Assembly (NCBI RefSeq): GCF_030161615.1
Contig: NZ_BSUN01000002.1
Coordinates: 17,792 to 81,791 of the forward strand
DNA from: Demequina litorisediminis
Lineage (GTDB): Bacteria > Actinomycetota > Actinomycetes > Actinomycetales > Demequinaceae
Reading direction: 5' to 3'
Length of the DNA: 64,000 bases
Positions within the stretch are counted from its first letter, which is position 1. Every line of letters begins with the position of its first letter. The translations under genes were made by a program, and so were the position numbers. Below are positions 1 to 9,022 of the stretch, piece after piece. The notes under the pieces were generated by a model that saw only the letters and a list, made by a program, of their open reading frames with translations, was not told the DNA's origin and did not search any database.

Positions 1-62
1 CCGCCCATCCGAAGCGCCGCGCGCGCACGGATGGAAACAGCGGGGCTTGGGTCGCAAAGCGA

Positions 63-106
63 CTAGAGCCCGACCCGAAGGGCACGCCCACCAGGTCGGG
101 CTCTAG
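63..106. other. 13-bp perfect hairpin between two head-to-head leader elements
   Basis: CTAGAGCCCGACC (63-75) pairs perfectly with GGTCGGGCTCTAG (94-106) across an 18-base loop; the second copy is at 44202-44246. It sits between the distal end of the minus-strand leader element (43755-44238) and the plus-strand partial element (237-473). It could be a bidirectional terminator or a structural boundary. There is no T-run, so a simple intrinsic terminator is doubtful. Confidence 0.5.
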
Positions 107-236
107 CCACGGCACTCCATCCTGGTGAACTTCAAAGACAGAACGTATTGGCAGGCACTGACCGTGATGATGGCCAGAAGACCCGGGGATGCCGTTGGAC
201 GCCCGCAGGGCGTCCGGTCGGCGGGAGGGTGACTGC

Positions 237-473
237 GCGACCGCTTGCGGTCGCTCCTTTTGGTAGCGCGCTCGCCGGCTAGCGCCGGCGGCGCGGGGGT
301 GGGTTGGGGCGTGTGCCCCCTGCCCTCTTGTGGACGGCCTGAGGCTACGCAAGGGGCTCCACCCGCCCACAAGTGGACAGCGGGACTCTGGGTGACGGTT
401 GTACCCCGCCGACACACACCGGCTCGCAAGCAGGCGGCTGCGCGGCGGTGCCACGTCGACCGGGCACAACCTC
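237..473 (+). ncRNA. Partial, opposite-strand copy of the hairpin-rich leader element
   Basis: The plus strand here aligns with the minus-strand 5' half of the leaders at 36796-37466 and 38892-39563. Shared blocks in the same order include GTGCCCCCTG, GGACAGC, GGTTG-ACCCCGC-GACACA and CCACGTCGACCGGGCACAACCT-like sequence. Hairpins include GCGACCG/CGGTCGC (237-254) and, just upstream, GGACGCCC/GGGCGTCC (197-215). The 3' half with the conserved GGGACCA core is missing, and the element runs into the convergent gene at 506-940. It is probably a remnant. Confidence 0.4.
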
Positions 474-505
474 TCTGCCGGAGGGCGGGGGGAACGCCGG
501 GGTCG

Positions 506-940
506 CTACTTCTCGATAGTCGACGCGCCGTCGTTCACAAGGAACTCGCCGATGACAGTCTTCCCGTCCTCGTCATACAGCGGGATCGAGAACACTTTGT
601 CCGCCACGTCGTTGGCACGCGCAGCATCCTCAGGGCTGGACACCTTTACAGGCTCGAGGTCTGCTGATTTGACGAACCCGAGGGTTCCGTCTTCACCCCA
701 GGCCTGAATGAACTCGGGCTCCTTCTCGTCGAGGATGACTTCTCCGAGCCGGGTGTCGTCGTTGCTGACAGTGGGCTGGTGAGTTTCAGCGACAGGAGCC
801 GCGCCAGGCGGCGCAGAGGTACCTAGACCTGAGACGCCAAGTGCAACGCCGATTCCCACTCCACCGACGAGGCCGACCCCGGCGATGAGAATCATTTGAG
901 GAGAGAGCGAGATGTGTCGCATTTTCATCACCTTCACCAA
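506..940 (-). CDS. Small membrane-anchored or exported hypothetical protein
   Basis: 144 residues. The N-terminus is short and basic, followed by one hydrophobic Gly/Val-rich segment (about residues 14-38), then a Pro/Ala linker and an acidic soluble domain ending GASTIEK. This suggests a single-pass protein with an extracytoplasmic C-terminal domain. The domain fold was not recognised. It overlaps the 3' end of the upstream gene (934-1392) by 7 bases, so the two are probably co-transcribed and may act together. The frame is intact in both copies. An AGGCT inside it is in frame and therefore genuine. Confidence 0.6.
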   Translation of the reverse strand: MVKVMKMRHISLSPQMILIAGVGLVGGVGIGVALGVSGLGTSAPPGAAPVAETHQPTVSNDDTRLGEVILDEKEPEFIQAWGEDGTLGFVKSADLEPVKVSSPEDAARANDVADKVFSIPLYDEDGKTVIGEFLVNDGASTIEK

Positions 941-1392
941 ATCACAATCGGGCTTCGGGCCGATTGGTGTGAACGATAGTCACCGCTGTAGTACGCGTAC
1001 CCAAAGCCGGACCCGCGGTACTCTCCCGACCCACAATCCTTCGCCACGGTTCGCGAAATGATTGTGACGCTCTGTGTTGTAAGGACCCGGCTCGCCGAGC
1101 CACAAAGGGCGTTGCCGCGCCAGAGGCGAGCCGACGCCCCCTGCCACCCCGCGGGAGCCGTAGGCGACGACGACACGGTGAGTCCGCCTGATGGCTTCGT
1201 GCCATTGCTGTTAGCGGAAGGTCGGGCCTTGTAGTCGTATGCGCCGACGTTCCACACCGTTTCCCAGGCCCCGTACACCACGGCCGCGGTTGCCGCAGTG
1301 CCTGTCATGCCGACGAGAATTCCCGCCATGACCGAAATGGCGGCCACTCTCAATTTGGCCGAGTTCGCCGGCTTGGCCGTTTGTGTCATCAT
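934..1392 (-). CDS. Secreted protein of unknown function with signal peptide
   Basis: 152 residues from the first of two adjacent ATG codons at 1392, preceded by a GGGGGG run that can serve as ribosome binding site. A longer upstream start at 1425 has no such site. An N-terminal hydrophobic segment ending around ATAAVV is a likely signal peptide. The mature part has two cysteines and the C-terminal pattern GSGFGYAYYSGDY...SARSP. From memory this resembles a family of small actinobacterial secreted proteins of unknown role (tyrosine-rich repeats ending in QSP-like tails). It forms an operon with the membrane protein downstream. Confidence 0.6.
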   Translation of the reverse strand: MMTQTAKPANSAKLRVAAISVMAGILVGMTGTAATAAVVYGAWETVWNVGAYDYKARPSANSNGTKPSGGLTVSSSPTAPAGWQGASARLWRGNALCGSASRVLTTQSVTIISRTVAKDCGSGEYRGSGFGYAYYSGDYRSHQSARSPIVIW

Positions 1393-1575
1393 GTCCCCCC
1401 AGATTGGACTAGATCCCCAACACATGCGCGATGCCCCTTTGCACGCATTTGCAACCTAAGCCCGCACATTCGTGCTGTCAATAGATGCCACACACTCCGC
1501 GGTGGCAGCGTTGCCGGACGGTACTTGGTTGGGGGCAGGCGTGGCCCGTCGACATCGTCGTGTCGTCCCGCCACC

Positions 1576-2308
1576 ATGAGGGCCATGCTGACGTTCCAGT
1601 ACACCGATCGGGATGCTCGCTCGAGATCTCTTGATGCGCTGGCGCGCGCTTGTCGCGTGCTGGAAGCGCAGCCGGGGATCACCATGAAGGCTCTCGCCCG
1701 GCATGCGAGGACCGACGTCGAGACGCTGGCGAGGGTGTTGGGTCCGGATTTGGTGGCGTTTGCTCGTCACAGCGCGCACACACCCGCGCCTGAGCGGCGC
1801 AAGACACGGGCGTGGACTGACGCGCAGGCTGCGTGAAGCGCTGCGTAAGGCGGCGGTGGTTCTTGATGGTGATGTGCGTGAGGCCCGCTATCGAAATCTC
1901 GCGACGCGGCCGGGTGCCTCTGCCCCGTCGAGCCAGACGATCATTCGACGTTTCGGCTCATGGAATGCCGCGCTCGAGTCCGCGGGAGTGGGCACTGTGC
2001 AGCCTCTACGTAGGCATGACAAGTGGACGCTGGAGTTGTGCGCCGATGTGGTGGCGGAGTTCATCGCTGAGACGGGGTCGACGTCGGGCTCGCAGTATCG
2101 GGAGTGGGCTGCGGGGCGCGAGGATTGTCCCTCTGTCGCGACGATCGAGAAGGTGGGGTTGTGGCACGAGGTTGTGAACCGGGCTTTGCCGATGCTCGTG
2201 GTGCCTGATCTGCACGCGCAGTATGTGGCACGGTTGCGGGCCGAGCATGCGAGCCGGAGGCGTGCGATCTCGAGTCGTTCGTGGCGGACGGCGCGGAGAA
2301 AGGCCTGA
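1576..2308 (+). CDS. DNA-binding-like protein with homing-endonuclease-associated repeat (frame broken here)
   Basis: Corrected length is 243 residues. Called bases 1826-1830 read AGGCT where the second copy reads AGGC; CAGCTG restores a single frame through both. The central part contains SQTIIRRFGSWNAALESAG, the signature of the homing-endonuclease-associated repeat that usually sits beside an HNH nuclease domain. No HNH motif is visible, so it is more likely a DNA-binding protein than a nuclease. The N-terminal part (about 1-75) is helical and may hold a second HTH. The start could be ATG 1576 or 1585; neither has a clear ribosome binding site. A strong terminator follows the stop. Confidence 0.65.
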
Positions 2309-2350
2309 GGCCGCCGGAGCCAGAAAGGAATTGGTGTCGGCGGCCTCAGG
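2304..2350 (+). terminator. 13-bp perfect hairpin at the 3' end of the homing-repeat gene
   Basis: CCTGAGGCCGCCG (2304-2316) pairs perfectly with CGGCGGCCTCAGG (2338-2350), loop 21 bases. It starts at the stop codon of the plus-strand gene and lies between convergent genes. There is no clear T-tract. The copy at 46440-46486 is identical. Confidence 0.6.
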
Positions 2351-2387
2351 TGAGTGACCGGTGTGGTGGCGACCAAACCACCATGCC

Positions 2388-2478
2388 GGCACGGTGCCCT
2401 GTGCGGGAGTCGAACCCGCGGCGTCAGGAAAGGGGGCTAACCCGACGCGCCGGCTCCTGGGGGGAGCCTCAGGGCTTG
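2388..2478 (-). other. tRNA-like fragment (T-arm and acceptor 3' half)
   Basis: On the minus strand GCGGG-TTCGACT-CCCGC is a perfect TPsiC arm followed by ACAGGGC-ACC. A GCCCTG about 80 bases upstream could form the acceptor stem. The anticodon region does not fold canonically: GCGTC/GACGC encloses 18 bases instead of 7. It is probably a degenerate tRNA or tRNA-mimicking remnant, not a working tRNA. It lies between two convergent genes. Confidence 0.3.
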
Positions 2479-2481
2479 CGA

Positions 2482-3206
2482 TCATCTTGCACGATCGGCG
2501 TAGGTGTTGCCAGAGCGGCGTAGCGCGTCCGCGGGCGTGCCATTTGAGAAGTCTGGGGCGGCGCCGGTCATGGGCAGGCGGGCGTGGTCGTGGGCGTGAG
2601 ACTTGACCTCATCGCCGAGTTCATTCCACCGGTCCCGTCCGACGAGCACGACGTCGCACGTGGCACCGCGGGCGGCCACGAAACTACGCGCTGCCTCGAG
2701 GTAGTTGTCGCGGTAGGCGAGAAGGTCCGCTTCCCACAGGCTCGGCCATGCGGGTCAGCGCCCGGTAGGCCGCGTTGGTCTGCTCCTCGGTGGCGTTCTC
2801 GTCAAACGTCACGGCCTCGAGGCTCGTCGACCTGCTCGGAGTAGAGGTCAGTAAGCCCGAAGATCTCAAACTCCTCTTCCTCGTCGAATGCGATCTGGAC
2901 TGGCTCGGTGCGGTACGGCAGGAGGGTGCCGGGCTCGGCGCCCGCGGTGGAGTTCACGATGTTGCGCACGTAGTCGGCTTCCCACGAGCCGGAGCGTCCT
3001 GCAAGCAGGTCCTCCACTCCCCCGATGTTCGCGGCCACCGTCGTCAAGACGTGGCACGCGATCTCGGCGAAGTCGACGGGCTCGACCTTCTCGTGCTCGG
3101 TGCCTGCGCCCCTGACACGGGTCTGACGGGCCGCGGCCGTGAGCGCGGTGATCGCCGCTTCCACGGGATTGGCGGACTCCGTGGGGCCGCTATCGGTGTT
3201 GACCAT
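2482..3206 (-). CDS. Third gene of the partition operon, unknown function
   Basis: Corrected length is 240 residues after two AGCT miscalls (2820-2824 and 2738-2742). The second copy has AGCT intact at 46956, which proves the first. The product is acidic (EEEEFEIF), with no recognised domain. The C-terminal part (from ...MAELWEADLLAYRDNYLEAARSF) is strongly helical. It starts 11 bases after the stop of the RHH-like gene and follows parA, so it may be an accessory partition or copy-number protein. That role is inferred from position only. Confidence 0.65.
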
Positions 3207-3217
3207 ACGTGTGGCTC

Positions 3218-3805
3218 CTAGGTGCGGTCGACGTGCTTTGCGAGCACCGTAGCGGCGAGGGCTGACCTCGACGGGGCGCCGACCTTGTCGGCGATCGCGT
3301 CGAGGTAGTCGCGCTGCGCAACGGTGAGGCGGAACTGACGCTGGATGCCGGAGCCGGATCGCTTGACCTTGACAGCCCGGGGCATCTGTCCAGGGACGAG
3401 GCTCGGCGCGGTCGTACCTGCGAAGTGCTCGGTGAGGCTCTCGACGTCGACGGCGTCGAATGCTTCCACCAGGAGGTCGGCGTAGGTCGTGTCGCGTTCC
3501 TTGCGGATCGCGGTCAGCCGCTCGAGGAGGTCGGGCTCGAGGTAGATACCGACGTTCACGATCGTCTCGTTGTCGACGCTCTGGGAGACGGGTGTGGCCG
3601 CCTTCTTGGGTGTTGTAGCGGGCTTAGCCTGCTTGGGCTCGGCGCTCGGCTTCACGGGCACCGGTTCCGACGGTGCGGGTGTGGCTGCATCCGCCGGCTG
3701 AGGGGCCTTGGGCGTCAGGAGACCCGAGAGAGCCTGGCCGCGGTCCTTGCCTGAGAATGCGCCTTCGAGGCTGGCACGCTGGGGGGCTTGGCGTTCGGGG
3801 CTCAT
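3218..3805 (-). CDS. RHH-like DNA-binding partner of ParA (candidate centromere-binding protein)
   Basis: 195 residues, starting at the ATG inside the ATGA overlap with parA. Layout: disordered Ala/Pro/Lys-rich N-terminal half (to about residue 85), then two ribbon-helix-helix-like segments, VNVGIYLEPDLLERLTAIRK and QRQFRLTVAQRDYLDAIADK. Partition operons often pair ParA with a small RHH centromere-binding protein instead of a classical ParB. The overlap with parA and the AT-richer repeat region upstream support that role. Three AGGCT sites here are in frame and genuine. Confidence 0.65.
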   Translation of the reverse strand: MSPERQAPQRASLEGAFSGKDRGQALSGLLTPKAPQPADAATPAPSEPVPVKPSAEPKQAKPATTPKKAATPVSQSVDNETIVNVGIYLEPDLLERLTAIRKERDTTYADLLVEAFDAVDVESLTEHFAGTTAPSLVPGQMPRAVKVKRSGSGIQRQFRLTVAQRDYLDAIADKVGAPSRSALAATVLAKHVDRT

Positions 3806-4697
3806 GCGGGGATCTCCTTGCTTTCGAGGCTCAGCGATGCGCTTGAGCAGTTCGCGGGTGAAGTCTTGGTAGTCGTTGGCGAGGCTGGTGGCGTTGCTGA
3901 CGAACAGTCCTTCGCCGGGCTTCTCGCCTGCGCGCAGCGCTGCGAGGCGTGCGCTGCGGTCCTCCGAGACGGCGTCCTCGAGTTCGTGGACGAGACGGCC
4001 GTGACGGCGGGCGTCGACGGCCGCGGATTCGAGGTGCCGGATAGGCGTGTCGAAGATGGGAGCGGCGGCACCAACGACCTGGGCGATGGTGTCACGCACT
4101 GATCGCTCGAGGCGGCGGGAGCGTGATCCCATGCCGAACAGCAGCACTCCGGCGAGGCTCAAGGTCGGGGTTGGTGTCGCGTGCGGCAATGAACCGCTCA
4201 GCGACTCGCTCGAGGCCGTCAATGCTGGCGTCGTCCGACCTGGTCGGGATGACCACCGCGGCGGCACAGCCGAACGCGGCCTCGACGAGCATCTTCTCCC
4301 CCGGCGGGGTGTCGATCAGGATGAGGTCGTAGTTACCCGCGATGGACGCGAGCGACTGGTTGAGGTTCTTGGACAGACCCGGCTCGCCGCGCATCGCGCG
4401 GGACATTGCCATGGCGGTGAGGTCGGCGATGTCTGGCCCGCCGGGGACCACGTCAAGCCCTCCACGCACGTCCTTAACGATCGGTGGCGTGGCCCCGGCC
4501 ATGAGTGCCATCAGGAGGTCGTTGCCACTCCCCCGCTCCATGCCGAGGTCGCGAGCCACGTTGCCCTGGGGATCCAGGTCCACGAGCAGAACCCTCAGCC
4601 CGGACGCCGCGGCGAGGCCCGCCACGTTGCAGGCAACGGACGTCTTACCGACGCCACCCTTGCCCTGAGCAACAACCACACTGCGTGCAATAGCCAT
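3802..4697 (-). CDS. parA: ParA-type partition ATPase
   Basis: Corrected length is 297 residues. The N-terminus has the deviant Walker A QGKGGVGKTS, then LLVDLDPQGN (Walker A') and LILIDTPPG (Walker B), all diagnostic of ParA/Soj ATPases. Two AGCT miscalls (4155-4159 and 3827-3831) split the C-terminal half; fixing both gives one frame ending ELESKEIPA with its stop overlapping the next ATG. The start at 4697 was chosen because AGGAGG lies 7 bases upstream; ATGs at 4703 and 4724 are badly placed. ParA would drive segregation together with the RHH-like partner. Confidence 0.85.
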
Positions 4698-4710
4698 AAC
4701 CATTCCTCCT

Positions 4711-4925
4711 GTGTGAAACCACACTAGTAGCCGTATGTGAGAGCGTGCGTTGCGCCACGCCCTGTCTAACGTTTACTACCGTACCATAGTTCACACGTTA
4801 CGCCATGCCATAACGCTAGCCATACGTCATAGATGGGGAAACGTAGAGCCGAACGTGTGGCGTCACGTCGGTCTGCCTATGTGGATGCACCTGTGGCGTC
4901 ACGCGTTCACACGGGCGTGACGTCA
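4711..4925. promoter_or_regulatory. par operator and parS-like centromere candidate
   Basis: Next to the parA ribosome binding site is the inverted repeat GTGTG-AAAC-CACAC (4711-4724). Upstream is an AT-richer stretch with iterated motifs: TGTGGCGTCACG occurs at 4856-4867 and 4892-4903 (36 bp apart), and related TTCACACG half-sites recur on both strands. Partition operons are usually autoregulated at such repeats. The region ends inside the 3' end of the SSB gene. The assignment is by position and repeat structure only. Confidence 0.45.
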
Positions 4926-5308
4926 TAGGTGTCATGATCCACGAGTTCGTCTCGGCCGGCGCCGAACATGGCTGGCCCGATGGCGAGGTTGTGTCCCGCG
5001 GCGGTGGCGTGGAGGCGGTGCCGCGTGCGCTGTGTCCCGGAGGCGGGGGAGGGGCTGCCCACTGAGCCAAAGACCAACAGGGGCTCTCCAACGCGCACGG
5101 ACTGTGCAAGGTGGAACGCGAGGCTGTCGTAGGCGTTGACGGTGAACCACTCGGCTGGTGCAGGCGTCCATCCGTCGTCGCTAGCGTTCTTGATGCGGGG
5201 TGTCACGACGAGGTCGAAGGTCACGGTGTCGTCGTCGAGGACGGGCGCGGTGGCGACCCAGCCCATGATTGGGAAGGTTCCCTCGGTGGGGACGGTGAAG
5301 GTGTTCAT
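4907..5308 (-). CDS. ssb: Single-stranded DNA-binding protein (SSB-like)
   Basis: 133 residues from ATG 5308. The opening TEGTFPIMGWVATAPVLDDD and the block EWFTVNAYDSLAFHLAQSVRVGEPLLVFG match the OB-fold core of bacterial SSBs: a short first strand, then (W)F-V--(F/Y)---A------KG/GEP-LV-G. It lacks the long acidic Pro-rich tail of chromosomal SSBs, as many plasmid SSBs do. It lies downstream of the Rep-like gene and would coat single strands during transfer or replication. An upstream in-frame ATG at 5344 is less likely, because the conserved core begins right after 5308. Confidence 0.75.
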   Translation of the reverse strand: MNTFTVPTEGTFPIMGWVATAPVLDDDTVTFDLVVTPRIKNASDDGWTPAPAEWFTVNAYDSLAFHLAQSVRVGEPLLVFGSVGSPSPASGTQRTRHRLHATAAGHNLAIGPAMFGAGRDELVDHDTYDVTPV

Positions 5309-5442
5309 TGTGGTGGAATCCGTTCCATGAAGTGCCGTTGGCATCCGTGCCGTGGCGAAAGATTGTGCACTTTCACGGTAGGGATCGGGGTGTTACGGGT
5401 GTTAACCGGTGTGACATGACTCGCAGGCGATTCCAGGGCAAA

Positions 5443-6906
5443 TCAGACATACGGCGAGCCCGTAGGGACGTATGTCCTAACGCTTGGGCACTCACGACCG
5501 GGCTCCTTTGAACGCGCCAGCCGCGCGCAGGCGAGGTAGTAGTCGCGGCCGTAGCCCGCGGGGGCTGTTGCCCGTTCGTGGAGGAGCCTGGATCCGTTCG
5601 TGCTCGCGCTGTGCGGCGCGCTCGGCGGCCGCGTTGCGCCGACGGTGTTCGGCTGCGCGTCGACGAGCGCCAGGTGACGCCAGGGGAGTGCCGTGGCTAT
5701 CGCGCCAGGGGTCGAATACTCGAGCGATCCATGCGGTGCCGTGCACGATGCCGTAGAGCCCTGAGTGTGGGCGGGCTTCGTTCCTGGGAGTCCAGTCGAG
5801 CATGTGAACGATGTCGGTGGCGTCGTAGCCGGCGTCGACGAACTCACGAATCGCGGCCCGCAGCGCTTTGAACGTCAGCCCTTTGACGCGCATCAACTCA
5901 GGTCGCAGTTGGGTGACCTCGAGCGCGACCTTGTCACGGCTTGTCCGGGACAATCTCCTGGGCCCAAGCCGAACTGTGCGCGTGTATCTAGGGTGATTGG
6001 CACGTGACCAGCGGCCGAATAGGCCGCTCGGAATAGATTCTGGGCCGCGAAGCGGCTCCATCATGCTTGAAACCTCGTGCGCGCGTGCGTGGGTTTTACC
6101 TACTCCTGGTGGCCAGGAGGGGGTGACAACCTTCTCCACAACCGACCGCATGAACTGTGTGAAAGTGCGGCGAGCGGTGCACGGCCGCGTGCGCAGGCTT
6201 CGAGGGGTCGCGGGGCACCACCAGGAGGTAGACGACGCGCAAAGCGCCCTCGTCAGAGCCTCCGTAGCCTGCTGAACGGCCCGCAGACAGGGCCATGACG
6301 AAACCGGCCGCCTCAAGGGCGCGTAGGTAGCGTGTGACGGTCCTTCCGCTGACGCCGAGGCGGCGTGCGAGATAGGCGTGGCCGGGGCTTGTGGTGCCCG
6401 TACGGTCACGTTCTGACGCTGCGAGGGCTCTGGCCAGGCTCGAGGACCATGTCGCGCTTGGAGCGGCCCTTCCTGGACGTCTGAGAGGCATCGAGGCTGT
6501 CGATGAAGGCTGACTCTTCGAGCGCCTCGATCCACCCGGCGCGGGTCGCGGGCCTGGTGAGGTCGTCCTCGAGCGTCACTGCGCGGCTCACGGCGGCCTC
6601 GTGGCCACGGTCGGAGGCTTTGAGGCCCCGGATGGGGCGGGAGCGGTGATAGGAGCGTGCTGCGCGGCGTTTGAGGACGCGCCAGCGGGCTTGCTGTGCG
6701 TCGTTGCACAGATGCCACGCAGGAAGGCTGGGAGCGGCTTGTGGGGCCGTGGTCGCGGCCGCGGGTGCCGGCTGTCCGAGGGAGCGGGCGATCGCGTATT
6801 GGATCGCGGCCGCGTGAGAGCGCACCGGGAGCGCGGCGAGGGCCGCTAGCGGGTCCGCTTGAGCGGTCGCCAAGGAGGGCAGAGGGTCGTCGAGGACACG
6901 CCACAA
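5443..6906 (-). CDS. Winged-helix Rep-like protein (candidate replication initiator)
   Basis: Corrected length is 486 residues. Three AGCT miscalls (6436-6440, 6195-6199, 5585-5589) break it into overlapping fragments; correcting all three gives one frame of 1461 bases. A clear helix-turn-helix lies near residue 170 (HAYLARRLGVSGRTVTRYLR). The middle is basic and Arg-rich, and a helical C-terminal part ends in SPYV. No ATG is available at the N-terminus; TTG 6906 is the best start but remains uncertain. Position next to ssb and par suggests a replication initiator. The family was not identified. Confidence 0.6.
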
Positions 6907-7222
6907 AGTGCGTGAAGATGCAGGTAGATCACCTGTTTTTGGGTGTGTTCGACTAAACCCCGTGTGGGGGCCTACTATGGGACTACTCCTAACTAACCGT
7001 TAGAAAAGGCTCGCTCCTCCAGTCGCCAAACATCGGGAGCGGGCTTTTCGCTTTCCCGGGGGCTGTTACCCGCCGGTCGACCTCACCTTGAGTTGGAGGT
7101 CACTGGGCTCATAGGGTCGCCACCACGCACGCACGGTGCAGGTAGGGCTATCCATAGGGGCACCCTAGGGGCGGCAAACTCTCCCACGCCGTAGGCGCGA
7201 CGCGAGAAGTTGTCATTTGCCA
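6907..7222. other. Intergenic region with hairpin terminator candidate
   Basis: About 316 bases between the Rep-like gene and the Ser-rich membrane protein gene. AAAAGGCTCGCTCC (7004-7017; probably AAAAGCTCGCTCC) pairs with GGGAGCGGGCTTTT (7035-7048), a strong stem ending in A/T runs on both strands, so a bidirectional terminator. No iterons or DnaA boxes were recognised. No coding frame is supported. Confidence 0.5.
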
Positions 7223-8501
7223 CTAGGACGCCTGGCAGCCGTAATACTCGACCTTGACCTGAGTCTCGTTCGCCTGCGTCACCACCGTCTTGGTGTTCCC
7301 AAGGCTTCTGGTAGTAGTTCGCCTGGCTGATGAGCGTGTCCCTGTTGTCGGCAGTGATCGACTTGAGGAACGAGCACGCCCCGCTGCCAGGGTTGTCCTT
7401 GATGCGCGCACGCACGTCCGAGGCAATGGCGCAACCCTTTCCACTTCCCGTGGGGCTGCCATCGGCAAGCGCCACATGGACTCTCCGTCGCACTTGGACC
7501 AGGACATCACGGGGTCTTTGGGCGCGGGGGAGTGGTCTCCGCGGGCTTGGGCTTGGGCTCCGTGGTCTTCTCTGGCGTCGACGAGCCAGACGAGCTCGAC
7601 GAGCCAGAGGAAGATGAGCCCTTGGAGCCTGCTCGACGAGCCAGAAGATGATCCAGGCGCGGAACTCGAGGACTTAGACGATCCAGACGAACTTGAGGAA
7701 CCGCCTGGCGAGGCCGCGGCGGCCTTGCCGTCGTCGGTAGACGAGCCGGCCTCCTCGGCCTCAGCCTTGGCCTTTTCGTCTTTCCAGGCCTGGTGAGACT
7801 TCGACAGCGCCGCGGTCAGCGGTGCGAGGCTCGTCGATCGCGGCTTCGAGGTCCTTGGTATGCGCGGAGATCTCCGTAGCATCCGCATCATCAGAGAGCG
7901 CATCGGCGATCGTGTCGCCTGCGCTGAGATGCTTGGTGACAGCAGTGACAGTCGCAGGCTTCTTGACGTCCTCGCCTACGTCCTTGACCAGCGTGCGAGC
8001 CTTCTCGCTTGCCTCATCCCACTGGGAGACGACGTCTTCCCACGTGGTGCGCGCGTCGTCGTGCACCCACGCGGCAGTCGCGGTCTCGAACTCGTCGGTC
8101 GCGCCCTCAAGCGTGCTCGCAGCGTCGAGCCTCGCCTGCGCCGCGCCTTCGAGCGCGGTTGTACGGGCGGAGGCAGAGCCACCGCCGTCGCAGGCTTCCT
8201 CGAGCAAGCCACGCGCAATCGCGAGCGTGCTCTCGAGTTCCGCGGCGTCCACCGTGGTGTCGGCGCCGGCCTTCGCCGCCTCGGCGGCGCGGCCAGCGAG
8301 CGTCGCAAGGTCACTCGCCGCCGCAGTACACGCGTCGAGCGCGGCCGCCGCGTCAGCCTCGGCAGCCCGGTGCGCGCCCCACGCGACCCCACCACCCGCA
8401 AATGCCAGGACGCCCGTGGCCGCGGCGGCGACCAAGGCAACCCTTCGGCGGGTGAGCCTGGGCTTAGGAGCCGGGCTTGTTTCAGAGTTGTTTGAGGTCA
8501 C
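7223..8501 (-). CDS. Membrane-anchored protein with Ser-rich linker and C-terminal Cys domain
   Basis: Corrected length is 425 residues. Miscalls: 7827-7831, 7626-7630, 7302-7306 (AGCT with extra base), 7468 (AAGCTGCC read as AAGCGCC) and one C/G homopolymer at 7526-7530. Layout: basic N-terminus, one transmembrane helix (about 20-42), a long Ala-rich helical region (45-225) that is probably coiled coil, a low-complexity Ser/Gly linker, PKPKP stretch, then a C-terminal domain with four cysteines (SKCDG, GCAIA, GACSF, YGCQAS). N-in topology puts the Cys domain outside the cell, held off the membrane by the stalk. Function unknown; placement beside the adhesin suggests a surface role. Confidence 0.65.
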
Positions 8502-8555
8502 GGCGATGCTCCCTTCCTTTGGACGCCGCAGGAGGGGACAGATCGGTTGATGTGA

Positions 8556-8984
8556 CTAAGAGTTAAGCGCTTGAGACGCCTCGACGGCGCCACACGCGTC
8601 GGACTGGCCACCATGCTCGCCGCCGTCGGCATCCTCGACGACGCCGTGAGCCCAGCGGCCGAGATCACGCACAGCGCTTTCGATGGCGTCGTGGCTGGCG
8701 ACGTACCGAATCGGAACTCGAGGTCGACGCTGACCCTGTGGTGGATCCGATTTGACCAGCCCATCCGTGGTGAGCCCTTCAAGCGCCGAGTAGGCACGGC
8801 TCCGGCTCGCGTTGATGTCTTCCATGACCTCGTTGACGGTCGCGCCTTGTGGGCCACGCAGGGCAACGGCGCGCAACACATCAAGGCCGGCTCTTGTCGA
8901 CAGGTGTCCAGGCGCAGGGGTCCACGGCGGCACTTTCGGTAGTCCTTCCATCGCCCCAGGCATGTGTCCAGGGTAGCGGTTCAT
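8556..8984 (-). CDS. Winged-helix transcriptional regulator
   Basis: 142 residues. The block GLDVLRAVALRGPQGATVNEVMEDINASRSRAYSAL with a following wing (SDPPQGQRRPRVPIRYV) is a typical winged helix-turn-helix, somewhat like MarR/TrmB-type regulators. It is divergent from the adhesin gene at 9080, with a perfect 9-bp palindrome between them (9023-9045), so it probably controls that gene and itself. Copy 1 keeps its frame at CAGGCGCAGG, while copy 2 breaks at CAGGCTGCAGG; both fit CAGCTGCAGG (residue Ala rather than Pro). Confidence 0.7.
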   Translation of the reverse strand: MNRYPGHMPGAMEGLPKVPPWTPAPGHLSTRAGLDVLRAVALRGPQGATVNEVMEDINASRSRAYSALEGLTTDGLVKSDPPQGQRRPRVPIRYVASHDAIESAVRDLGRWAHGVVEDADGGEHGGQSDACGAVEASQALNS

Positions 8985-9022
8985 TCAGAATCACGAATAG
9001 ACTCTAACACGGTTACTCGCTC

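Noticed and set aside
5492..6904. A 470-residue Arg/Pro-rich frame on the minus strand
   Set aside because: Only its middle coincides with the real Rep-like frame. Both ends are shadows created by AGCT miscalls; the corrected gene is 5443-6906.
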